Shown here: piece by piece, positions 25,701 through 36,000 of the stretch
Numbering within the stretch: position 1 is the stretch's first letter
Layout: each line of letters starts with the position of its first letter
DNA from: Zygaena filipendulae
Lineage: Eukaryota > Arthropoda > Insecta > Lepidoptera > Zygaenidae
Length of the DNA stretch: 64,000 bases
Reading direction: 5' to 3'
NCBI GenBank assembly: GCA_907165275.2
Contig: OU015661.1
Coordinates: 3,355,501-3,419,500, forward strand
Position numbers and translations under genes: made by a program
Notes under the pieces: generated by a model
What the model was told of the DNA's origin: nothing
Databases searched by the model: none
Seen by the model: only the letters and a program-made list of their open reading frames with translations

Positions 25701-27292
25701 CCCGCCACCATTCCTACCTATTGACAACATCTTTGGTGTAGTAGTGAGGTTATGCCAGGTGTCGCGGGTTCTATCTCCGTATCAGGGTAAACAATATATT
25801 GTGTTGAAAATTGGTGTTTGAACTCTTGAGCAGTGAGGTATGGCACCCACAGGCCACAGTAAAAGCTCTGCATAGTTTGGTATCGGTGACGCTGTGAGAT
25901 ATTGGCCAAGCATTATTATTATTATTATTTTTTTTATTTTTTTATTTAAGGTTCACCAAACTGGACAATACACATATAAAACACTTAAAAACAACTTATT
26001 TCACAATTTTAGAACAGTGTACGACCTTCTCGAGGTGAACACAACCTGCACCTAAAAACAAAAAACAAAAACAAAAATGTAGGTTACACACTAACATGTG
26101 TGTGCGTGCGTGCGTGTGTCAGGTGTGGGTGCCGGAGACGGGCGCGTGCGTGCGCCGCGACAAGTACTGGGGGCGCGCGCTCGACGAGGCGGGGCTGCGC
26201 GGCGCGCTGGCGGACTTCTTCGCGGGCGGCGGGCGGCGGCGGGCGCGGCTGCTGCGCGCCGTGCTGCGCGACCTGGACGCGCTGCGCCGCGCCATCGCCA
26301 AGCAGACCAGCTACAGGTTCTACTCGTGGTCGGTGCTTACGTTACACACTTGGATACATATAGGTAGAAAAAAAGAAATGTACTAAACGCCATACGGTTA
26401 ATGACATTAAAACTATAAACCGACACTATAGTATCATGTTTTCGGTTTGTTTGCGTTTTCAAACAAACTGATAAAAATTACAACATGGTATATAGCCAAT
26501 AAATAGCCATTGTAACATTGAACTTGAATTAATTTAATCACCGTAAATAGTGCTTATACAAATCAAAAGAGTTCACCCTTATTTTCCTAAAGTTATTAAG
26601 GTATACCTAGTTGGCCTATCGTGCAGGAATTTAACAATAAACAATCGTGTTTTTCGGTTGTTTGCAGCTCATTGTTGATAGTGTACGAGGGGGACGTGCC
26701 GTCGGCGGGCGTGTCGCACGAGGCGGAGGCGGGCGGCGCCGCGGCGTCGGGCTACGACGGCGACGCGTCCAGCAGCTCGGCGGACTGCGCGCCCTCGCCG
26801 GGCCACTTCGACATGTCCACGCTGCACGACGAGATCTCGTCGGACGCGCACCCGCCGCACGACCGCTACTTCCAGCCGCACTCGGAGGAGACGATGGGCG
26901 GGTACGAGGAGGGCGAGGTGGCGTCGCACTCGCCGCGCCCGCGCCGCCCCCCGCCCAGCCCCGACTCCACCGACAGCTGGATGGCGTACTCGTCCACCAG
27001 CAGCGAGTCGTGGCGCGGCGAGCCCGAGCCGGAGGCGCCGCCCGAGGCGAGCGGCAAGCGGGCGCGCACGCGCGACGCGTGGCCCGCGCCCGCCGCCGCG
27101 CCCGCGCCGCCCGACGAGCGCGTCGACATACGCATCATCGACTTCGCGCACACCGCGTACGCGGACGCCGAGGCGGAGTCCCCGCTCGCCACCGCCACGC
27201 CGCACCACGGCCCCGACTGCGGCTTCCTCACCGGCATCGACAGCCTCAAGCGGCTCATCACCGAGATACTCACCTCGCAACCATACAGTTAA
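19723..27292 (+). CDS. Ip6k: Inositol hexakisphosphate kinase
   Basis: The product phosphorylates inositol hexakisphosphate to the diphosphate IP7. Seven coding exons: 19723-19869 (exon begins 19690), 21533-21659, 24156-24279, 24689-24765, 25188-25363, 26123-26325 and 26668-27292. Together they encode 492 aa, with every junction in consistent phase. Residues 159-217 hold the family core [20 protein letters not shown], where the Asp and Lys of the PxxxDxKxG catalytic motif are present but the leading Pro is Thr. Around residue 280 is [15 protein letters not shown]. The C-terminus has the metal-binding IIDFAHT motif and ends [13 protein letters not shown]. An acidic, Pro/Ser-rich linker separates the two, as in other IP6Ks. 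I chose ATG 19723 because no in-frame ATG is present in the plausible upstream exon. The last two exons are very GC-rich compared with their introns. Confidence 0.93.
19965..20125 (+). repeat. LINE/SINE 3'-end-like repeat, copy 1
   Basis: It carries the phrase cagctctttgtcaccttaag and the stretch taaggccgccttttgctctg, followed by a T-rich tract and caataaagtatac. The same segment recurs at 46015-46160. It resembles the 3' tail of a non-LTR element widespread in Lepidoptera. It lies in the first coding-region intron of Ip6k. Confidence 0.55.
20126..21532 (+). other. Ip6k intron sequence
   Basis: AT-rich intron with no supported exon until the acceptor at 21532. A tRNA-like SINE fragment in inverse orientation (cactgcgccaacccggtcgt) lies at about 21478-21497. 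Confidence 0.5.
22926..23180. promoter_or_regulatory. GC-rich island inside an Ip6k intron
   Basis: About 250 bp rich in CpG lies in the otherwise AT-rich intron between the exons ending at 21659 and starting at 24156. Open frames exist on both strands but give low-complexity Arg/Ala/Pro peptides that I do not recognise. An internal promoter or an alternative 5' exon is possible and not demonstrated. The rest of the intron (21660-24155) holds no supported exon. Confidence 0.3.
23826..23889 (+). repeat. tRNA-derived SINE fragment
   Basis: A B-box-like ggttcaaatcc (23867-23877) lies within a tccgggttcaaatcctaccg context, preceded by a degenerate tRNA-like body. No intact cloverleaf can be formed, so this is a SINE head rather than a tRNA gene. 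Confidence 0.45.
25560..25920. repeat. Fragments of two interspersed repeats in an Ip6k intron
   Basis: Positions 25560-25610 match the acgagcccccaccctaaact repeat seen at 48185-48375 and 55620-55910. Positions about 25725-25910 look like a SINE, with gttctatctccgtatcaggg and an A/T-rich tail. Just upstream, a poly-C run lies at about 25402-25416. No exon lies between 25364 and 26122. Confidence 0.4.
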
Positions 27293-28915
27293 TGAGCCCT
27301 GCCACCAGAGCGACCCGCTCGGACGCTCCGAAATAAAAACGACAAAAAAAATATTTTGGACAAAATTTAAGGTTTTCGCCTTTTCGAGTGCGAGCTGTCG
27401 CGTGCGAGGCGGGACGCGGGGCCGCGGCTGAAGGCGAGCCGGCCGGCGGCCGGCGGCGGGGGCGTGCCCGGCGCACCGGCACCTTGACGTTGCTTGCCGG
27501 TTTTAACGGGAAGACGGTTTAAGAACATTGCGGGACACCCGTAGGTGAAGTTGATGTTGTTAATTTTTTAAATCTAAACTACCTATTTCCTTGGTATTTT
27601 TTAACAGGTTCGACTGATAAAATAGGTAAATTAAATATCGATTCGTTACTATGTGTTTACATACGACGGAGACGACGCAGGGTATTATTATTTTATACGA
27701 TACGTGCGCCCACCTTTTAAGCTTTTAGAGAATATTATTAGTTTTATGTAAACGCACGGTAACGACTGCACTAAGAGAATGTTGGCGGTACAAATGACGA
27801 CTATTATTATATTATTATTAAAAATATGCTATAATTTTAAAGTGGGACCCAGTAGGTATACTTAATAATGTTTAAGTACCTATTAATGTTAAGTTATTCC
27901 AGGACGACGTGTTTTTGTTTTTAAAAATATTTTATCTAAACGAGTATGGCTCGGCACCCAGTACCGGGACAGCACGATACGACATTTTTGAGGTGACGAA
28001 TCGTAACAAACCCTAATTTTTATACGTATTAAATTAAATACGTATAATTATTAGTAAATTCAATTGTCATAATAAATTTAAAGTCAAAGTTTTTACTTAT
28101 AAATGTTCTTTTGAGACATCTAAATTATTATTGGAACTATGTTCCTTATTATTATTATCTTAAATACCAGTCGTCACGTGGGCGCCGAGCCTAAATCAGT
28201 GGGACGGGATGAGGTTTGAGTTGTCGAGTCGATTATACATTCCCTGTCACTGCTAGTTTTTTGTTTCAATTGATCTTGTTATCCCTATGGTTGCATTTAG
28301 CTATTGATTCTTCCAAAAAAATTACATATTTTTATTATAAATTTAAACTTTTATGGAGGTACTGAAAATATCCTGTTATTACAAACCAGATGACTTATTT
28401 TGAGACTAAATGGTGATAGTAAGGTCATTTAATTATATTGTAAATAATATACGTATAAAAATTGTAAAAAGTTTTTGAATGCACGATGAAGTATTTTGGG
28501 CTGAGTCTGTGCCTAGTACACAAAAAAGGAAATATTAATTCCATCAAAAATGCAGTATTATTTGGTTTGTTATAGAAATGTGGAGTGGCTTATTGGTTGG
28601 TTTTCTTAGTTGTTATTAAGATTTTAATATTCCCCTGCTGCTCTTAGTGTAAATCTGAATATTAAACCAAATATTAAATAAAAAAAAATAGTTCGGAAGG
28701 CAAAAAGTGAATGTGTGAATGGCCATTAGTGTTAGCCAACATTCCTTTGTGCTACATTCGTCGTGTTTGCCCTTTTATTTTAGTGGGATATATTAAAATT
28801 TAAAAAAGTACCTGGTTTAATTAGGATGCTAGGTTGGTTGTATTACAAATTATCATTTGTCTGTTATTTTAAAAACTGTAATGACACTATTTTGTTAAAT
28901 AAATTTTAGGGACAT
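27293..28915 (+). other. Ip6k 3' untranslated region and poly(A) signal
   Basis: After the stop codon no further coding exon is visible. A canonical AATAAA occurs at 28898-28903, the likeliest distal polyadenylation signal. An earlier AATAAA (near 27331), embedded in an A-rich tract, is a proximal candidate. The stretch 27375-27480 remains very GC-rich before composition falls to AT-rich. Confidence 0.5.
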
Positions 28916-28959
28916 AATAGAAGTTCCGTTTTATTTTACCTTATCAAGACGAGATCTAC

Positions 28960-29410
28960 GTCCATATTTCTTTCTTTCATCTTTTTTAAGAACTTTAGTA
29001 AAATTAATTAGGTCAATGTATTTTCTATTAAAATGCTTCGTTGTACGGTTCGAAATTGCAAGCCACGGTACTATAGCTTGCAAGAACTTTCTCAGAGCTT
29101 TTGGAGGAAACCGAAGAAATCAGCTCGAAATGTCTTAATATAATATCTTCAAACGTAGTGATTACCTTCTCTCTGATATCTTCTTGAGCACAAAAAACCG
29201 TCACTGTGAAAATTATTGTCGAATAGCCACCTTAAACCTTTTTTTTTTTCGTTTATTTATCCTATATAGGAAAGGCTAAGAGTACAGGGCCCATACTGCC
29301 AATTCTGATGTGTATTATTTAACCCACCTTAAACCACGAAATTTTTTATCGACAAAAATAAATGACCGAACCGCCTTTTATGATTCCCGCCAAAAAACTC
29401 TGCCCATATT
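28960..29410 (+). repeat. Interspersed repeat family B, copy 1
   Basis: The segment with tattaaaatgcttcgttgta through gcttgcaagaactttctcag, and the tail aaataaatgaccgaaccgcc, recurs at 42530-42850, and its tail alone recurs near 51370-51415. A 9-T tract at about 29238 separates two parts. The coding class is unknown. Positions 29411-30012 upstream of the next gene hold no recognised feature beyond a small taccaccacgtagtggtta palindrome near 29450. Confidence 0.55.
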
Positions 29411-30012
29411 TTGGCTGAATAACAAAGAGGGTGTTCCGTTATTACTCATACCACCACGTAGTGGTTATTATACCCTTTGGATACCACTGTAAGTTAGCTG
29501 TATAGTTAGCTATACTGGTTACTCTTTGAAACGCAGTGTAGAATACTGTCATCCATGTCATTTGTCTGACCGCCCTACGCGATTGAACAATCATTGGTCC
29601 GAGGTTGATTACGTGATCATTGAACCACTGAGAGCACCTTGCCTCGAAAACGCTAGTGCTCACAGTACAAAAATGGCGACGATTATGACCTCATACTGCC
29701 TTCTCTAGGATGCTGCGGCAGTATACTGTCAGCTAAAACGGAACGAATTTCTCCTCAGTAAGACCACTAGCCAGTGGTCGCAGCTTCGGAACACACAAAA
29801 TGTTTGATTCCAACGAAAGTGAAAAAAGAACGAGAACTTTTGCCGCCAATTTCAAAACATACGGCAGCGTATGTACCTCCTACCTTAAATTTTATTAACT
29901 TCATACGATACGCACAGTTGCGCACAGTGATACGCACCTGTTACGACGGTTGATAGGTATAATTTTGCTAAAATAAAAATTTCACTGGAATTTTGTATTA
30001 TTATCTGTCATT

Positions 30013-33000
30013 ATGAAAGAATCGGACGAAATACTAGCATTAAAAAATATATCTTCGGAAGCAGACGATTCTCAAGTCAAAATTATTCTTACAAGTCAAT
30101 TCATCAAAGGTAATTATCGAAACTACAAAAAATCTGCTAGCACATCTCAGGCGCGGATCCAGTTCCAGCCCCTAAAGGTTGTGGGCACCGCCAACCGATC
30201 TGTTTTGTTTGCATATCACAATATCTAAACTACTAAACCGATTAAGATGAGACTTTTACAGCTTGAAAGCATAATATATCGCGTTCCAAATCATGTATGG
30301 TTCATTGGTTTTTTTTAATCCATTTAATAATTATAACCTTAGCTTATCGACCTCAATTAGGCATGTCTACTGGATCCACGCGTGGCAGATCTTGATGCAT
30401 TCATATGTTACGCCCTTATCTGTACCCTCTTAGGACTAAATTTACCTATGATTTTCAGCACAATCTTTCATATTAGATAGATTAAAGAAGGAATCTAAAA
30501 GAGAAAAGCAGGTTTGCAAATATATTAGCACCAGCAATATTGTTTTAGAGAATGAAATAGAAAATGCTTTGCAAGAGATAAAAAGGTAAGCACTACAGCA
30601 CCTACATACAGAACATAAAAACAAAATTGTTCGTTTGGTAAAATTTATAAAATAGGTACTTACTTAATTTTGATTTTAACTGTTCACAAGTTTTAAATTT
30701 TTTTTTTCACTTCTTAGTTCTGATGCGAATTGAGTTTATAACTTTTGGAGTCAAAACTGATCACAAATATATGGCAAGTGTACTAGTAGTAAACGTTTGG
30801 TATAATTTACAATCACATACTTTTGAATCACTTCGACGCCACACAGTTCTGATGCGAACTCCGTTTATTAGTATTGAATTTCTGATTTTGATCATCTACT
30901 TTTGCAGTAGACTGTACCGGCTCTTGTAAATTGTGTGTACAAAAAGTTTAACCCCGTTTAGTGCTCATCTAAAAATCAATTTTTATTTTTCATGATACTT
31001 GCGGTTCAAAGATGTGTTTTCAAAATTATTTATGATCGAAGGATTGGTTCTATGCGAGGTTACATTTAAAGACGTGAAGTTAGCACCTCTGAGGGCAAAT
31101 TATTCTGCTTAGATACACAAAACAAAACTAAAGCACTCTCGCCTAGATATTGTTGGCTTACCACGTAGATGCATATTTGTATTAAACCGATTCAGGTGGC
31201 ACGACAATGGGTATAAGACAAAAGATCTAGGAGTGGTGTTGTTTTGTAGTAACGTGAGTAGAATTGACCATCTGAGGGTCAATTCTGCTCACGCCACTAC
31301 ATTTTTTAAACAAAACGCTCACGTCAATAAAGTGACGTGTCCTTGAATAGTTAGTGTCAGTGTGCCTCTCGCTTAGTTGTTAAGATTATAATACTATCTA
31401 TACCTAGATTATATTTTTATATCGCATAGTTTGATGATTGCACATGAGACTATCACGTCTGCTAACGTCGAACTCAAACGAGAATTGCTATCGGCTATAG
31501 AAAACAAATCTGAAACAATTGGTCGTATAAGTGATGGAGAAAAAAAATACGAAGATCTATGGTTGCAATGTAAAAGTCGATATGAGAAGATACCTTATGT
31601 ACAATTATGGCTAATTGCTACCAACAAGACTCAATCATACAAAGAAGAAATTAGTAATTTAGAAAATGAAGCGAATTCACTTACACAGGAGATAGAACAA
31701 AAGAAAAGAGAAATATGGGGTGTAGACAAGAAGCTAATCATAGAGGCAGCTGAATATCAAACTCATATCAGACCACTGATTTTAAAGAATATAACAGATA
31801 AAATTATTATAATAAAAGACGTGAAAACCGAAATCGTAGAATTAAAAAAAGTAAAAGAAAGTGCAGAGAAAGAGAAGACAGTAACTTTGCAAGATGAGAT
31901 AAAGCGGGACGTTAATATGAAAACAAACAGTGTTATGGGCATTAATGACTGGCAAATTGCCTGCAAAAACATTCAAAACGATACACAGGTGATTATAACG
32001 AAAGTATAAGTATTTACATGCTATAGCATAATTATAGGATGTTACAGAAACGTTTCATATTTGAAGATGGTATTTTGGTAATTGTAGGTATACGTTAATT
32101 TAACACTATTAAAGGTACTGGTGCGAAGAAGAGAAATGGATATCTTTCTGTAACCCCCTTTTTTGTAGTAATTTTGAAATAATTATGGCATTACATCTTC
32201 TATTTTAGACGCCGAATCTTCAGTTGAACTATTTTGATCTCGAAGGGATAAGTGTTAAATTAGTTCAGGTAGGAAGTTCGATGATAATGTTATTATGGAC
32301 AACTTTGACACAACTTATGACCCGATACGTGTACAGTTTTTTAACCTTTCAGATGAAGAAAGATAACTTAATCAATAAAGCAGCTCAAAATACAATAGAG
32401 TTTAAAAAACCACAAGAAGTCCACTCTCATGTTTCTAAAAGTTCTGACAACATTTCCCCTTTTTTTAACAAGCCCGCTCATCTCCTTTATGCAACTCATG
32501 ATAATGAGGAGGATAACAGTATTGATTATTCAAAAAAGAAACTTATAAATATTTTAGAGGATGTGAAGTTAGACAAGAATGAAGCATACGAGATAGTATC
32601 GAAAGTTAAAGTAGGTCAACTTCAACAGGTTGACATTATAGGTACAGGTAATACAATCGAAGATAGTGTTAGAGCAACAAAATTGGATAAAGAAAAGGTA
32701 AATTTGTTTTAGTAGGTAAGTCTAATATTACATAAAGTTGATAGAATAAATAGATATTTATATATTTACGTATTATTTAAATATCGAAGCAGGATAATGT
32801 GCCCATGGATATTGAACACATAGAAGAAATAGACTTAACAAGGTCAAATGAGGCTAATAAAATCCTGGTGCCGCCATCACAGTTTCTGGACATTAGTCAA
32901 GTATGCAGATACCTACATTTTCGTGAAAAATAATTTTCATATTTTGTTTGAATGTGACGAGTAGGTATAAAAAACACTTATTTTTTAGGGATTTTTAAAT

Positions 33001-36000
33001 CAAAGCTCACAAAATCAAGTAGAAATTACTTTATGTATGTCAATGGCAGACGCTAGAGATGCGCCGATAAAAAATATCGATTTATCACAATCAAAGGTAC
33101 GTAATAATTGTGCTTTGAAGGGGATGATGGTGACGAACTTTAACGTGAATTGATTTCTTAGAATTCTCAGGAAGGTAAAAAAAAGGTGTCCTTCGATTTA
33201 TCTTCCACACAAGACCAAAGTGTAAAGGATGGAGTCTATGAAAACACTGAGCACCCTGAAAGTGTGCTTAATGAGTCTACCGTCAGTGAAGTTAACGTGA
33301 GCGCTATTAGTGATGACATAAGCTACACTACTATTAAAGACATGATGCTGAAGAAACACCAATTGGACTCATCACCGACATTTGTGTATGCTAAACACCC
33401 AATTTTACAAAAGGTAGAAACCTTCATATTTTCCATTGTTACTACCAATTACTTGTCACTAGTTGTTACTGTTTTGATTTTACCCAAGACAGAACGAAAA
33501 GAAACTGGTGCAAGAGTTTAATTTAAAGAAATAATAAATGATTTCTGATACCTATTCAATCACACATAATATGCTGAGCAAATTTGGATGAAACTTAGCA
33601 CACAGAATATTTAGTTTAACTGTTATTTCGGTACGAGTTAATAAAGAAATCGTGTTTAGGAGGCGGGTGAAACCACGAAGAACTCGTAAACTAAAAAAAA
33701 TATTATAATTTTGTTCATTTTATTCTAGAAAAAAGAATCTGTAGTAACATCGAAATTTTTTGATCAAAATGAAGCAACAGAAGCTACTGATGTCGATAAA
33801 GACGTTGTTGAGAATAATGTTAATAATAATGAAGAAAATCGTTTCCAAATGGAAGAATCAGTGCAACACGTGATGGAAATGGAAGTAGATGAGATTATTG
33901 TTTCAAGTCCCAAGGTGAGGTTAGGTATACAACGTGTTAATGAATAAACCAAAAACCTGATACACCTCATTTAAAAAAAAACAATATGATTAAAATATAA
34001 ACGATTATACAATAAACGAAATACGAACGATATAAACGATTTCAAGCGCTACGCCCGCGTCTACGTGTCAATGACCGATTCGTTTTTTTTGCTGCGGGCG
34101 GCGTACACGTCAAATACATATTGTATTGCAAATAATTTAGACATGGGCTGGTAAAAATGAAGAAATATAAACATGGTGCGATCGATTCGAAAGTCGATTC
34201 TGAACATACTTACTACTTTCTAGTTTTCAGTCAATTCATTAACACGTTGTAGGTACTAGGTAGGTATACAAAAAGAACAAATATGATTGAACTATTATAA
34301 TTTCATGCAAATCCATAGTAATTTGCGAAAGTGCGAAAGTAACTCTGTCCGCCAGTCTGTTACCTTTTCACGTCTTACGGTATTTTTTGTCCTGGAATTC
34401 CCACGGGAACTCTAAAATTAACTTGGGTGAAACCGCGGGGAAAAGTTATTCCACTTTATTCTAAAATAAATCCATTTTCATCCAAAGTAATATTCAGATT
34501 AAAAAGTAACCTCTTTTTGTTACGTTTTCACGCCTAAACTATCGAACAAATTTTGATGAATTTTGGTAGAGATAAATGGAACCTTGGAGAAATACAGGTT
34601 ACTTTTTATTGATTGCATGATGTGGCCGACCATTTCATGAAATAGCCGGTCGCATCATTTTGTTTATTACAACATGTGGCCACGACACATACCTATATGT
34701 ATATGGTACTGCCTTACCTACATAAGGCAACACAATAATATAAATAGCTGGTGTTTTACACAGTTAAAAGAGAAAGCAAGCAGTGTATAAATTCGGTATA
34801 AATTCCTAATAATGTTGTCAACTGAAAATTTATTTACTTACTGTATAAGGTACTACCTATTTCCTTACGATTTAGAGGAATAGAATATGTAAATACCTAC
34901 TTATATAAGTTGTGTGGAAAAATAAATAAAATATATGGGTGATATTTCGTTAATAATAAATAACTGAATTAGAATGAGTAACCGAATCGTCTTTTTAAAA
35001 ATACATGCGCTCGCGCGTCGTTCTTCATAATGACTTGGCCGTTAGTTGCTTGATTTCAGGCTTTGACAATAAATATATACTATTACAGGAAAACCAGCCT
35101 CAGAAGTCGGATAACCAGTTTTCTGGATTTCTGTTCAACCATGGAGCTCAGGGAATGGCTGATTCCTTAAATGTATCTATGAATACTATCGGTTTTGAAG
35201 AGAGTGAAGCTGATTATCCTCACTGCATAGGTGCTTCTGATTGCTATTACCTATTACCAATGTCTTAATCTAGAATTATAAAGTTTAATGACCCCTCTAT
35301 TACGTTTTTAGAAAGCACCAACCAGGGAGCCTACCACAATTTTTTATCACGCTATTTTAATGTTAGTTAAATAGAAATTTCGACATTACATACGTTAACC
35401 TTAAGTTCAAAATTTCTTGTACAAAATATCGATGTCATTTTAAAATAACACTGCACTATGCACTATGAGGTAGGCCCCCCGCAAAAAAAAAATAAACATG
35501 ACTGTGTCAAAATTTCAAGATCATCTGACTGAATATCTAGTAGTTTGAGTAGCATTTATAAATAGGTATGGGCCTAATGGCCCGTTTTTATAAAAGCTGC
35601 TTTAACTAAAGAACATCACACTAACTTCCTGATTCTTGACGCCTCCCATCCTTGTCACATTTGTGAGACCCGTGAGAGTGTCACGTCACATATTTTGCAA
35701 TTTTACGTCTAGAAATTATCATAAAACCGACTTCCAAAAACACAAAACAAAAAAGCTAAAAATAAAAAGCTAAAAATAACAAAATACCGATTTAATCCAA
35801 AAGACAAAAACATACGTAATATTATTATTGGTTTGTGCTACCACTGACCGATTTGAATTCGGTGACAAGCCCACTACTGTCTGCCCACTTGGGTTGTTCT
35901 GCCAACGAAGAGCTGGTGGCGGGAGTGGACTTAACCCATCTTCCCCCTCCATATTTGACTTGTCACCGACTTCATATCGATCAGTGGTAGCACAAACCAA

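Noticed and set aside
26098..26367. Long GC-rich open frames overlapping Ip6k exons in other frames and on the other strand
   Set aside because: They are shadows of the GC-rich true exons; only the frame with the kinase motifs shows family similarity and matches splice phases.
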